This document shows positions 9,080-16,903 of a stretch of 33,970 bases of DNA, one piece after another. Source of the stretch: Clostridia bacterium (GTDB lineage: Bacteria > Bacillota > Clostridia > Lachnospirales > Anaerotignaceae); contig CAJTDC010000027.1 of the NCBI GenBank assembly GCA_910575055.1, positions 1-33,970 on the forward strand, in the 5' to 3' direction. The notes beneath the pieces were generated by a model. It had not been told where the DNA came from. It worked only from the letters and a program-made list of their open reading frames with translations, and did no database searches. Position numbers and translations under genes: made by a program. Position 1 is the first letter of the stretch. The number at the start of each line of letters is the position of its first letter.

Positions 9080-10321
9080 ATGTGGAAAAAAGCTTATGAG
9101 CAATTTCGCATTTTTGGAGAATGGATATTTTTTGGAAGTATTGTAGGTATTATTGTAGGCATTGTAGGTGTTTTATTTCATTTTGGTATTGAAATAGCCA
9201 CAGAATATCGTATTGCTCACCCGTGGGTATTATGGTTGTTGCCTTTTGGTGGTTTAGCAATCGTTTATTTTTATCATTTAGAAGGTATGGACAAAGATAG
9301 GGGAACAAATTTTATATTAGTATCTGTTAGAACAAATGAAAATATTACGATTAAAATGGCTCCTCTTATATTTGTTAGCACTATTATAACGCATTTCTTT
9401 GGTGGTTCTTCTGGTAGAGAGGGTGCAGCATTACAATTAGGGGGTAGTATTGCAGGAAAATTAGGTAGAATATTGGAATTAGATGAAAAAGACGAAAGAA
9501 TTATGACAATGTGTGGTATGAGTGCCGCTTTTTCAGCACTTTTTGGCACACCAATTGCTTCTGTTGTATTTTCTATGGAAGTGATATCAGTGGGTATTAT
9601 GCACTATTCTGCTATAGTACCTTGTACAATTTCAGCTTTGATTGGTGCAGGATTATCTAGTTATTTTGGTATAAACCCTACAGCATTTTTATTAACAGGT
9701 GCTCCACAGGGCATTTCATTTTCTATGTGTATTAATGTAATGTTTTTTGGTATAATTGGGGCAATATTAAGTATACTTTTTTGTACTACTATGAAAAAAA
9801 TATCTACATTATATAAGATATATTTTCCAAATCCGTATAAAAGAGTATTTGTAGGAGGTTGTATTGTCATTGCATTAACTTATATAGTAGGTACAAGAGA
9901 TTATAATGGTGCAGGTATGAATGTCATACAATGGGCATTTTATGGTGGCATAGAACCTTTTGCATTTTTGTTAAAAATAGTATTTACTGCTGTAACATTG
10001 GGTGCTGGATTTAAAGGAGGAGAAATTGTACCCTCTTTTTTTGTAGGGGCTACATTTGGTGCAACAATTAGTAATTTTATGCAATTAAGTCCTTCTTTTG
10101 GTGCAGCATTAGGTATGGCAGCACTGTTTTGTGGTGTTACAAATTGCCCTTTATCTGCTGTGATACTTTCTGTAGAGTTATTTGGGGGAGAAAATATTGT
10201 TTATTATATGCTTGTTTGTGCCATTAGTTATATGCTTTCTGGTTATTATGGTTTATATAGTGAACAAAAAATAATGTATTCAAAAGTAAAACCAGAGTTT
10301 ATCAATCGCAATGCAGAATGA
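9080..10321 (+). CDS. ClC-family chloride/fluoride channel or antiporter
   Basis: 413 residues, strongly hydrophobic. Key motifs: GGSSGREGAALQLGGS (the ClC GREGP-like helix with the gating Glu) and GAGFKGGEIVPSFFVGATFGA (the GxFxP-like motif). The short length and the GGE(I)VP form resemble the fluoride/proton ClC-F branch rather than E. coli ClcA, but I cannot assign the ion. No fluoride (crcB) riboswitch is visible upstream. A GAGGAGG site lies 8-9 bases before the ATG. It stands alone, with its own terminator at 10439-10469. Confidence 0.87.
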   Translation: MWKKAYEQFRIFGEWIFFGSIVGIIVGIVGVLFHFGIEIATEYRIAHPWVLWLLPFGGLAIVYFYHLEGMDKDRGTNFILVSVRTNENITIKMAPLIFVSTIITHFFGGSSGREGAALQLGGSIAGKLGRILELDEKDERIMTMCGMSAAFSALFGTPIASVVFSMEVISVGIMHYSAIVPCTISALIGAGLSSYFGINPTAFLLTGAPQGISFSMCINVMFFGIIGAILSILFCTTMKKISTLYKIYFPNPYKRVFVGGCIVIALTYIVGTRDYNGAGMNVIQWAFYGGIEPFAFLLKIVFTAVTLGAGFKGGEIVPSFFVGATFGATISNFMQLSPSFGAALGMAALFCGVTNCPLSAVILSVELFGGENIVYYMLVCAISYMLSGYYGLYSEQKIMYSKVKPEFINRNAE

Positions 10322-10438
10322 TTATTTTATGCAATATTTTGTGTATAAATGTATAAAATATTGTTTTGTATTTTGATATAAATTTGTAAAATATTGTAAA
10401 ATAATAATTGTTTTGTGACTTTATTTTGTATAAAAAGA

Positions 10439-10469
10439 GGGATTATTTCATAATATAATTCCTTTTTTT
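10439..10469 (+). terminator. Terminator downstream of the ClC gene
   Basis: GGGATTAT (10439-10446), loop TTCATAAT, ATAATTCC (10455-10462) with one G-U pair, then seven T. An additional AT-rich hairpin (CAATATTTT / AAAATATTG, 10332-10363, then TTTT) lies nearer the stop codon. Confidence 0.75.
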
Positions 10470-10508
10470 AATTTGTACTGTTTTTAGTGCTAAAAAAATA
10501 AAAAAAGA

Positions 10509-10538
10509 CTTGCATTATATTTATGCAAGAAGTATAAT
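10509..10538 (+). promoter_or_regulatory. Promoter with overlapping operator for the amino acid ABC operon
   Basis: -35 TTGCAT (10510-10515), spacer of exactly 17 bases, -10 TATAAT (10533-10538). A perfect dyad CTTGCAT-N7-ATGCAAG (10509-10529) covers the -35 and the spacer, the usual place for a repressor. It looks a little like an ArgR box (TGCAT/ATGCA), but the spacing differs, so the regulator is unassigned. Confidence 0.65.
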
Positions 10539-10587
10539 GCTAGTTATGATAAATAAAGTAAATTGTATTTTTAGGGAGGATATTATC

Positions 10588-11403
10588 ATGAAAAAACATT
10601 TAAAAACAATATTTGCTTTTGCAATGGCAGCAACAATGATATTTGCTGCAGCAGGTTGTGGCTCTTCACCAGAGCCAACAAGTGATGAACAAAATGTACA
10701 GTCAACAGAAGGAGAAGAGGAAGCAGAAGCACCTTCAGAGAGTGGTGATACGCTTATTATGGCGACAAATGCAGAATTTCCACCATATGAATTTTATGAA
10801 GGCGGAGATGTTGTAGGCATTGACGTAGAAATTGCAAGAGCAGTGGCAGAAAGTATGGGAAAAGAGCTTCATGTAGAAGATATGGCTTTTGACTCTATTA
10901 TTCCTGCATTATTGTCTGAAAAAGCAGATATTGGTGCAGCAGGTATGACAGTAACAGAAGACAGAAAAGCTTCTGTTGATTTTACAGATACTTATGTAAA
11001 AGCATCTCAAGTAATTATTGTAAAAGCAGATAATACAGAAATTACAGGCGCAGATAGTGTAGAAGGAAAAGTAATAGGCGTTCAACTTGGTACAACAGGT
11101 GACCTTTATGCTTCTGATGTTACAGATACAGTAGAAAGATACAACAAAGGGTTTGAAGCAGTACAAGCACTTTCACAAGGAAAAATTGATGCAGTAATTA
11201 TTGATGACCAAGTTGCAAAAGCATTGGCAGCAGATAATGCAGATGTAAAAGTATTAGATGAGCCATTTACAGAAGAAGAATATGCTATTGCAGTAAAAAA
11301 AGATAACACAGAATTAGTAGAACAAATTAATACAGCTTTAAAAGAATTAAAAGAAAGCGGAAAATTACAAGAAATTGTTGACAAATATATTACAGCTGAA
11401 TAA
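10588..11403 (+). CDS. Amino acid ABC transporter, substrate-binding lipoprotein
   Basis: 271 residues. Lipoprotein signal peptide with lipobox AAGC (C24), an acidic linker, then a bacterial solute-binding family 3 domain: LIMATNAEFPPYEFYEGGDVVGIDVEIARAVA, GMTVTEDRKASVDFTD, GVQLGTTG and DAVIIDDQVA. This fold binds polar amino acids outside the membrane and hands them to the permease encoded next. ATG at 10588 has AGGGAGGA 7 bases upstream; the longer frame from 10510 overlaps the promoter and is rejected. First gene of a three-gene operon, separated from the permease gene by a hairpin that probably raises its share of mRNA. Confidence 0.95.
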   Translation: MKKHLKTIFAFAMAATMIFAAAGCGSSPEPTSDEQNVQSTEGEEEAEAPSESGDTLIMATNAEFPPYEFYEGGDVVGIDVEIARAVAESMGKELHVEDMAFDSIIPALLSEKADIGAAGMTVTEDRKASVDFTDTYVKASQVIIVKADNTEITGADSVEGKVIGVQLGTTGDLYASDVTDTVERYNKGFEAVQALSQGKIDAVIIDDQVAKALAADNADVKVLDEPFTEEEYAIAVKKDNTELVEQINTALKELKESGKLQEIVDKYITAE

Positions 11404-11434
11404 TAAAAATATTTCTTCAAAAAAAGGCAATGAT

Positions 11435-11468
11435 TTACCCACCTTAGTATACTCTGGTGGGTAATTTT
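11435..11468 (+). terminator. Intra-operon hairpin between binding-protein and permease genes
   Basis: TTACCCACC (11435-11443), a 12-base loop, GGTGGGTAA (11456-11464), then TTTT. Perfect 9-bp stem with a short T tract, so probably a partial terminator or 3' mRNA stabiliser that lets the binding protein be made in excess. Confidence 0.65.
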
Positions 11469-11506
11469 ATAAAAAGATGTTGTAAGTGTGAGGAGGGGGT
11501 ACAAAT

Positions 11507-12196
11507 ATGATAGAAAAGCTTCACAGTGGTTTTGTGAGAAATTTTATTGCAGATGACAGATATTTATTTATTGTAAATGGTTTTTTTACAACATTAAAAA
11601 TTACATTTTTTGCAGTATTATTAGGTATTGTAGTAGGTTTTTTAATTGCTATGATAAAAGCAACGCATGATATGACTGGAAAATTAAAACTGCCCAATGT
11701 AATATGTAATATTTATTTAACAATAATTCGTGGTACACCAACAATGGTACAACTTTTGATATTATATTTTATTGTATTTGCCAGTGTAAATAATAAAACA
11801 GTTGTTGCAATATTAGCTTTTGGTATTAATTCAGGTGCTTATGTAGCAGAAATTGTACGTTCTGGTATTATGTCTATTGATAAGGGGCAAATGGAAGCAG
11901 GCAGGAGTTTGGGATTTACCTATATACAAACTATGATTTATATTATATTGCCACAAGCTTTAAAAAATGTATTGCCTGCATTGGGAAATGAAATGATAGT
12001 ATTGTTAAAAGAAACAGCAATTTCTGGTTATATTGCAATACAAGATTTAACAAAAGGCGGAGATATTATTAGAAGCCGTACATATGACCCTTATTTTCCA
12101 TTGCTGACAGTAGCAGCGATTTATTTGGTAATTGTTATGATAATGTCAGCAGGTGTTAATAGATTAGAAAGGAGGCTGAGAAACAGTGACCACTGA
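11507..12196 (+). CDS. Amino acid ABC transporter, permease
   Basis: 229 residues of the HisM/GlnP type. Several membrane helices and the EAA loop ([33 protein letters not shown]), which contacts the ATPase. [17 protein letters not shown] is typical of polar amino acid permeases. AGGAGGGGG lies 7 bases before the ATG. It overlaps the ATPase start by 11 bases. Confidence 0.95.
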   Translation: MIEKLHSGFVRNFIADDRYLFIVNGFFTTLKITFFAVLLGIVVGFLIAMIKATHDMTGKLKLPNVICNIYLTIIRGTPTMVQLLILYFIVFASVNNKTVVAILAFGINSGAYVAEIVRSGIMSIDKGQMEAGRSLGFTYIQTMIYIILPQALKNVLPALGNEMIVLLKETAISGYIAIQDLTKGGDIIRSRTYDPYFPLLTVAAIYLVIVMIMSAGVNRLERRLRNSDH

Positions 12197-12935
12197 TAAT
12201 TTAGAAAAGAGTTTAATTAGTGTTAAACATTTGCAGAAAAAATTTGGTGAAATGAAAGCACTTTCTGATATTAATACAGAAATTAAAAAAGGAGAAGTAG
12301 TTGTTGTAATAGGTCCTTCTGGTTCTGGAAAATCTACATTTCTGCGTTGTTTAAATCTTTTGGAAGTACCTACAAAAGGAAATATTTATTTTGAGGGAGT
12401 AGACATTACTGATAAAAAAACAAATATTAATGTGCATAGGCAAAAAATGGGTATGGTGTTTCAACATTTTAATTTGTTTCCTCATATGACAATATTAAAA
12501 AATATGATTGTTGCTCCTATGAAATTACAAGGAAAAAGTGAACAAGAAGCAACAAAGCTCGCTATGGAACTTTTGAAGAGAGTTGGTTTAGAAGATAGAG
12601 CAAATGCGTATCCTTCTCAGCTTTCTGGTGGACAAAAACAAAGAATTGCTATTGTGAGGGCGTTGTGTATGCAGCCTGAAGTAATGCTTTTTGATGAACC
12701 AACTTCTGCATTAGACCCTGAAATGGTAGGAGAAGTATTAGAAGTTATGAAAGGGCTTGCAAAAGAAAATATGACAATGGTTGTTGTAACGCACGAAATG
12801 GGCTTTGCTAAAGAAGTAGCAACAAGAGTAATATTTATGGCAGAAGGCAAACAAATAGAAGAAGGTACACCTCAGCAAATATTTGAAGCACCAAAAAGTG
12901 AACGTTTGCAGACATTTTTAGCAAAAGTGTTATAA
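12186..12935 (+). CDS. Amino acid ABC transporter, ATP-binding protein
   Basis: 249 residues, GlnQ/HisP type. Walker [10 protein letters not shown] (43-51), Q-loop ([13 protein letters not shown]), signature LSGGQKQR near residue 145, Walker [15 protein letters not shown], and switch His in [10 protein letters not shown]. It powers uptake through the adjacent permease. The start is GTG at 12186, inside the permease gene, with AAAGGAGG 10 bases upstream. A strong terminator follows. Confidence 0.95.
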   Translation: MTTDNLEKSLISVKHLQKKFGEMKALSDINTEIKKGEVVVVIGPSGSGKSTFLRCLNLLEVPTKGNIYFEGVDITDKKTNINVHRQKMGMVFQHFNLFPHMTILKNMIVAPMKLQGKSEQEATKLAMELLKRVGLEDRANAYPSQLSGGQKQRIAIVRALCMQPEVMLFDEPTSALDPEMVGEVLEVMKGLAKENMTMVVVTHEMGFAKEVATRVIFMAEGKQIEEGTPQQIFEAPKSERLQTFLAKVL

Positions 12936-12959
12936 AAATTATACTAATAATTAAAAAAT

Positions 12960-13001
12960 ATGCTGAAAACATTGATATTACAATGTTTTTAGCATATTTT
13001 T
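12960..13001 (+). terminator. Terminator of the amino acid ABC operon
   Basis: 15-bp stem ATGCTGAAAACATTG (12960-12974) / CAATGTTTTTAGCAT (12981-12995) with one G-U pair, loop ATATTA, then ATTTTT. Confidence 0.88.
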
Positions 13002-13069
13002 GATTGTTTGCTTTAGCATAGAGAAAACCCCCAGCTATGCTGGGGAATAAAGAAGCTTTAGCTGCAAGA

Positions 13070-13134
13070 AAAAACCTCCTATGATAAAATAAATTGAGTC
13101 CGCCAAGACACAATAAAAACATAGGAGGTTTTTT
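13070..13134 (+). promoter_or_regulatory. IS200 tnpA leader hairpin hiding the ribosome site
   Basis: AAAACCTCCTATG (13071-13083) pairs with CATAGGAGGTTTT (13120-13132). The AGGAGG of tnpA lies in the stem, the known IS200 device that blocks translation; the trailing T run can also stop outside transcripts. Confidence 0.75.
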
Positions 13135-13135
13135 A

Positions 13136-13465
13136 ATGGATATGAATAGTTTAGCACACACAAAGTGGGAATGCAAATATCATATTGTGTTTGCCCCTAA
13201 ATACAGAAGACAGATTATATATAAACAGTTGAAGGCAGATATAGGAAAAATACTGAGAGAATTATGTGAAAGAAAGGGAGTAGAAATCATAGCAGCAGAA
13301 TGTTATTCAGACCATATCCATATGTTGGTAAGAATACCACCAAAAGAAAGTGTATCAGATATAGTAGGATATCTAAAAGGAAAAAGTGCCCTAATTATAT
13401 TTGAAAGACATGCAAACTTGAAATATAGGTATGGAAGTAGGCATTTTTGGTGCAGAGGATATTAA
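13136..13465 (+). pseudogene. tnpA: IS200-type transposase TnpA, C-terminally truncated
   Basis: 109 residues of the roughly 150 expected. The HUH motif is intact (DHIHML, H60 and H62), and the N-terminal MDMNSLAHTKWECKYHIVFAPKYRR is typical of the family. The frame ends at RHFWCRGY, just where full proteins continue into the helix that carries the catalytic tyrosine, so strand cleavage should be lost. Start at 13136, with AGGAGG 7 bases upstream; the longer frame from 13094 runs through the leader hairpin. The cut lies at the border with the ICE DNA, which suggests that the event that brought the ICE, or a later deletion, removed the end. Confidence 0.85.
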
Positions 13466-13678
13466 GGGCCATATAAATTAGGAAAACCGCAAATACAAGG
13501 CTTTCCAAAGCCTACCAACCACAAAAAATAATATTTGATCTATCACATTACGCTAAAAGCCGTCCGGCATGAAAAAATGGGCGGCTTTTTTGCGTGGATA
13601 GACGGAAAGGAGGCAAAAAATAATTACAGAAATTTAACCCCTAAATTTATGCAACTTTCACAAAAAGGAGGTTAGTGA
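13466..13678. other. Junction between AT-rich chromosome and GC-rich ICE
   Basis: No gene seen. It holds a small perfect hairpin GGCTTT-CC-AAAGCC (13499-13512), the end of a short open frame of unknown origin, the terminator at 13555-13591, and the parB ribosome site. Base composition rises to the ICE level after about 13,560. This is where an ICE left end (attL) or a deletion joint should be. Without the right end I cannot identify the core site. Confidence 0.5.
13555..13591 (+). terminator. Terminator at the ICE left edge
   Basis: AAAAGCCGTCC (13555-13565) pairs with GGGCGGCTTTT (13579-13589) with one G-T position; T run to 13591. There is no gene left in front of it, so its gene was probably lost or lies on the other side of the joint. 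Confidence 0.75.
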
Positions 13679-15043
13679 ATGGCAGATGAAAAACTGAACA
13701 CAGGCCCCGGCAGTGAAAAACTCCCGGAGGCTCCCGAGCCTATTGCGACAGACCAGCCCCAGGCCCCGGCTCCCGAACAGGCCGCCGCACCCACGCCCCA
13801 GCAGGAACAGGCCGGGCCTGCCCAGCCCGCTCCCGGCGATGTGGTGGTGTCCTTTGACAAGATCAATGAGCTGATGGGCGAAAAGCGGCAGGCGGCCCGG
13901 GCCCAGGTGGAAAAGGAGGCGGCGGGTAAAGACGGAAAGGAGGAACTTCCCGCCGCTGGCGGCGATAAGCCGAAAACGCCCCGGCGTGGCCGCCCGCCCA
14001 AGGAGGATAAAACGGCCCCCGGAAAGGCAAAACCGCCTAAACGAGACAAAGTGTCCCGAAGTGACGGCAAAGCCCCGGATGCCCCAAAGGGCGCTCCCGT
14101 CCGGGAGGCCGCTGTCCCGGAGCCGCCTGCTCCCGAGCCCGCCGTCCCGCCCCGTCCCATTGACGAGGGAAAGCTGGTTTATTTGAAACTTTCCGATCTC
14201 CATGCGTTCCATACTTTCCGGGATCACCCGTTCCAGGTAAAGGACGATGAAAAAATGGCCGAGCTGGTGGGGACGATCAAGGAGCATGGCGTTATGACCC
14301 CCGCCACCGTCCGCCCGGAAAAGGACGGCAACGGCTTTGAGATTGTGGCGGGCCACCGCCGCCACCGTGGAAGTGAGCTGGCCGGGCTAAAGGAGCTCCC
14401 CTGTATCGTCCGCAGCATGACGGACATCGAGGCTGTCCGGGAAATGAAAAACAGCAACAAACAGCGTGGGGAGCCCCTGCCCAGCGAGCTTGCAAAACTT
14501 TTGGATCTGGAAGTGGAGGCCATCAAGCACCAGGGCGGGCGGCTGAAAAATGTTGCCGAGGGCGACATTGGCAAGCGTTCCGTGGAGATCGTGGGCGAGG
14601 CCCATGACATGAACTATAAAAAAGTCATGCGCTATCTGCGGCTCAACTCCCTTGTGCCGGAACTGCTGGACAAGGTGGACGATAAAAAGATGGGCTTTAT
14701 GCCTGCCGTGGAGCTCTCCTATATCAAGCCAAAAAACCAGAGGCTGATCGCCGTTTCTATTGACGGGGAGCAGGCGTCCCCCTCGGTGGCCCAGGCGAAA
14801 AAGCTCCGGGAGCTGGATCAAGGGGGCAAGCTCAACGGCGATGTGATTGACGGTATCTTATCAGAAAAGAAAAAGGAGGATCAAGGCGTGATTATTTCAA
14901 CCGCTGAACTGGAAAAGTATTTCGGCAAGGAGGTTACTCCAGCCAAAATGAAAGAGCAGATCATCGGCCTGCTGGACGAGTGGAAACAGAAACAGCCGCC
15001 CGAGCTGGCAAAGGCCCCGAAGAAAATGGAAAAAGACAAGTAA
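13679..15043 (+). CDS. parB: ParB/Spo0J-like DNA-binding partition protein
   Basis: 454 residues. The first about 160 are rich in Pro, Ala, Lys and Glu and probably disordered. A ParB N-terminal domain follows (LVYLKLSDLHAFHTFRDHPF, then the box VAGHRRHRGSELAG near residue 225, in place of the usual GERR), then a helix-turn-helix region (IGKRSVEIVGEAHDMNYKKVMRYLRL) and a C-terminal helical part. ParB proteins bind centromere-like sites and use CTP; here it may act in element stability or regulation. AAAAGGAGG lies just upstream. No parA is visible. A variant of the ICE-wide palindrome lies inside the linker-coding region (14043-14057). Confidence 0.88.
   Translation: MADEKLNTGPGSEKLPEAPEPIATDQPQAPAPEQAAAPTPQQEQAGPAQPAPGDVVVSFDKINELMGEKRQAARAQVEKEAAGKDGKEELPAAGGDKPKTPRRGRPPKEDKTAPGKAKPPKRDKVSRSDGKAPDAPKGAPVREAAVPEPPAPEPAVPPRPIDEGKLVYLKLSDLHAFHTFRDHPFQVKDDEKMAELVGTIKEHGVMTPATVRPEKDGNGFEIVAGHRRHRGSELAGLKELPCIVRSMTDIEAVREMKNSNKQRGEPLPSELAKLLDLEVEAIKHQGGRLKNVAEGDIGKRSVEIVGEAHDMNYKKVMRYLRLNSLVPELLDKVDDKKMGFMPAVELSYIKPKNQRLIAVSIDGEQASPSVAQAKKLRELDQGGKLNGDVIDGILSEKKKEDQGVIISTAELEKYFGKEVTPAKMKEQIIGLLDEWKQKQPPELAKAPKKMEKDK
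14042..14061. repeat. ICE palindromic repeat, copy 1 (variant, in parB)
   Basis: Core GAGACA-AAG-TGTCCC (14043-14057) followed by GAAG. The left CTTY flank is missing. Lies in the disordered linker of ParB and is read as Asp-Lys-Val-Ser in its middle. Confidence 0.7.
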
Positions 15044-15329
15044 CCACTTCGAGACATTTTGTCCCGAGGGGCTCCGCCCCTCTGCGATGGCTCTGGTGGT
15101 ATATATCCCCCGTCGCCGGGGATAAAAAAGCGCAGTCGGGAGCGGGCCGTCAAGGGGGCCAACGGCCCCGCCGCTTGCGGCGGCTTGCCCTTTACGGCCT
15201 GCCCCGGCTGTGCTATCTCCGGCCAAGCGGCGGGGGGTATATCCTCCAGAGCCGCCCCCTTTCCCATGATTGGGAAAGGGCGGGGGGTTAGGGTTGAACG
15301 ATTTTATTATAGAACGGAGGTTTTTACTT
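15044..15329. other. Hairpin-rich gene-free gap
   Basis: 286 bases without a convincing gene. Besides repeat copy 2 it holds several GC hairpins: GGGGCTCCGCCCC near 15068, CCCCCGTCGCCGGGG near 15108, CCGCCGCTTGCGGCGG near 15168, and a 10-bp stem CCCTTTCCCA-TGAT-TGGGAAAGGG (15257-15280). Long frames here on both strands overlap each other and look like GC-driven shadows. Could be a structured RNA, a termination region or an origin; not resolved. Confidence 0.4.
15047..15069. repeat. ICE palindromic repeat, copy 2 (variant)
   Basis: CTTC, core GAGACA-TTT-TGTCCC (15051-15065), then GAGG. Begins 3 bases after the parB stop codon. Confidence 0.85.
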
Positions 15330-15671
15330 ATGAAACGACCCCTTGCATACATTACCGCCGCATGGTTTGGCGGCGACAGTGAAAACGCAGAACTGGCGAC
15401 CCAGTATTGCCGGACCGTATATGAGGCGGGCTTTGCACCGATCTGCCCCGCCCTCTATCTGCCGCTGTTCCTCAATGACGCAGTGCCCGAGGAGCATAAA
15501 AGCGGCATTGACATTGGCCGTGACCTGCTCCGCCGCTCCCGGGTGCTGGTGGTATGCGGCCACAGCATGACCGAGGCCATGAAAAATGATATTGCCGTAG
15601 CCCAGCGGCTGGGGATCACCGCCACCACCCTTGAGGGCATTTTGACCGTCAAGGGCCAGGGCAAACGCTGA
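15330..15671 (+). CDS. DUF4406-like (nucleoside deoxyribosyltransferase-like fold) protein
   Basis: 113 residues. AYITAAWFGGDSENAELATQYCRTVYEAGFAPICPALYLPLFLND and the later GIDIGRDLLRRSRVLVVCGHSMTEAMKNDIAVA match the small DUF4406/DUF7768 family, which shares its fold with nucleoside 2-deoxyribosyltransferases. The activity of the mobile-element members is unknown; a role in nucleotide handling is only an inference from fold. ATG at 15330 with ACGGAGG 9 bases upstream; the longer frame from 15270 runs into a hairpin. Its stop overlaps the ardA start (TGATG). Confidence 0.75.
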   Translation: MKRPLAYITAAWFGGDSENAELATQYCRTVYEAGFAPICPALYLPLFLNDAVPEEHKSGIDIGRDLLRRSRVLVVCGHSMTEAMKNDIAVAQRLGITATTLEGILTVKGQGKR

Positions 15672-16375
15672 TGGCATCCTTGTTTGAGGCTTACATCACC
15701 AACCTCGGCAAATACAACGAGGGGGAGCTGGTGGGGGAAACGCTGAAATTCCCCACCAGCCCCCAAGAGGTGCAGGCCCTGTTAAAACATATCGGGGTGG
15801 ACGGCATACGCTACGAGGAATTTTTCATTACCAGCTTTGACGGCGATGTGCTGGGGCTCTATGACTACCTTAGCGAGTATGAAAATCTGGACGAATTAAA
15901 CCACCTAGCCTGCCTGCTCTCGGAGCTGGATCAAGGCGAGCTGGAAAAATTCGAGGCCGCCCTAAACATCGGCACCCATACTTCCAGCGTGGCGGACATT
16001 ATCAACCTGGTGCAAAATCTGGACTGCTTTGAGTTTTACCCGGATATTGAAACGGAGGAGGACTTGGGCCGTTACTGGGCGGAGGACTTACCGATCCCGG
16101 CAGAACTGAAAGACTATTTTGATTATGAGGCATACGGGCGGGATGTTTCAATCAACGAGGGCGGCCACTTTGCCCCCGGCGGCTATATCGTCCAGACTAG
16201 CGGCGATTTCAAGGAATATTATCACGACACCAAAGACATTCCCGCCGGGCACAAGGTTTTTTCTTTTCCCCAGCTTTCCATCCGGGAACAGATGGCCGCC
16301 TACAAGGAGGTGATTGACGGTTCCTCGAAAGAGGGATTCCGGCGGCTGGCCGAAAAAGGCCGGGAGGAACGCTGA
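15671..16375 (+). CDS. ardA: Antirestriction protein ArdA, with extra C-terminal tail
   Basis: 234 residues. ArdA is an acidic DNA-mimic that blocks type I restriction enzymes, protecting the ICE as it enters a new cell. Typical features: FEAYITNLGKYNEGELVGETLKFP near the start, many Asp/Glu throughout, and GRYWAEDL...IPAELKDYFDYEAYGRDVSINEGGHFAPGGYI near the end. Tn916 ArdA is about 166 residues, so this one has additional C-terminal sequence. Its last 31 residues (SIREQM to GREER) resemble the tails of three other ICE proteins. Translationally coupled to the gene before it. Followed by repeat copy 3. Confidence 0.93.
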   Translation: MASLFEAYITNLGKYNEGELVGETLKFPTSPQEVQALLKHIGVDGIRYEEFFITSFDGDVLGLYDYLSEYENLDELNHLACLLSELDQGELEKFEAALNIGTHTSSVADIINLVQNLDCFEFYPDIETEEDLGRYWAEDLPIPAELKDYFDYEAYGRDVSINEGGHFAPGGYIVQTSGDFKEYYHDTKDIPAGHKVFSFPQLSIREQMAAYKEVIDGSSKEGFRRLAEKGREER

Positions 16376-16382
16376 CAAAGCA

Positions 16383-16405
16383 CTTCGAGACATTTTGTCC
16401 CAAAG
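16383..16405. repeat. ICE palindromic repeat, copy 3 (variant)
   Basis: CTTC, core GAGACA-TTT-TGTCCC (16387-16401), AAAG. Sits between the ardA stop and the pcfB ribosome site; outer arms extend to CACTT...AAGTG. Confidence 0.85.
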
Positions 16406-16426
16406 TGGAGAAAGGAGGCGGTGTAA

Positions 16427-16903
16427 CTGATTGATGAAGAAATTTCCCGGAGCTCCATAGCGATCTCTGTCCGGGCTGGCAAGCTGACGGCCCGGGGGCT
16501 GGCCTATGTGCTCCAGGCGGCTGAGAGCCAGATTGCCAAGCGGCACCGGGCGGCCCAGAGGCCCCACGGCAGGCAGAGCGTGAAAAAGCTCATGGCCCAC
16601 GGAGAAAATGTGAGCAGTATCGAAGTGGAGGCCCCGAAACTCTTTGACCGCATGGCCCGCCGTTTTAATGTGGACTATGCCTTTTATAAAACCGGGCCGG
16701 ACAAGTATCTGCTGTTTTTCAAGGCGGAACAGGCGGACGCTGTTACCGCCTGCTTTGAAAGCTATTCCCGGAAACTGCTCACGCAGTCAAAATCCAGCCG
16801 CATCCCTATCCGGGAGCAACTGAAACAGGCGGCGGAGCGGCTTGCGGTGGAAAAGCCCCGAGCGAAAGAACGAGTAAAGGAGGCGGCCCGTGAGGACAGA
16901 TAG
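16427..16903 (+). CDS. pcfB: PcfB family protein (DUF3801), non-ATG start
   Basis: About 158 residues. PcfB is an accessory factor that links the relaxosome to the VirD4-type coupling ATPase. The frame reads DEEISRSSIAISVRAGKLTARGLAYVLQAAESQI, then GRQSVKKLMAHGENVSSIEV and DYAFYKTGPDKYLLFFKAEQADAVTACF, matching the family from its usual N-terminus. There is an in-frame stop at 16424 and no ATG, GTG or TTG before residue 28, so translation must begin at CTG (16427, 8 bases after AGGAGG) or ATT (16430); a start at GTG 16508 would remove the conserved N-terminus. The C-terminal tail (PIREQL to AAREDR) is the shared ICE tail. Overlaps traG. Confidence 0.85.
   Translation: MIDEEISRSSIAISVRAGKLTARGLAYVLQAAESQIAKRHRAAQRPHGRQSVKKLMAHGENVSSIEVEAPKLFDRMARRFNVDYAFYKTGPDKYLLFFKAEQADAVTACFESYSRKLLTQSKSSRIPIREQLKQAAERLAVEKPRAKERVKEAAREDR

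Larger units (their letters stand above)
13022..13465 (+). mobile_element. IS200/IS605-family insertion sequence, right part missing
   Basis: The left end carries the folded subterminal hairpin CCCCAGC-TAT-GCTGGGG (13029-13045) that single-strand transposases recognise, followed by the leader hairpin and tnpA. No matching right end is found: homology to IS200-type tnpA stops near 13463, where the sequence changes character. Immobile unless TnpA is supplied from elsewhere and a right end exists. Confidence 0.8.

Noticed and set aside
12835-13176. Minus-strand frame across the IS200 left end.
   Set aside because: It overlaps the ABC ATPase gene, a terminator and the IS hairpins and has no family features.
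13658-15352. Long open frames on the minus strand and in other plus frames over parB and the following gap.
   Set aside because: They mirror a GC-rich gene, have no ribosome sites and match no family. The same applies to most long frames opposite ICE genes.
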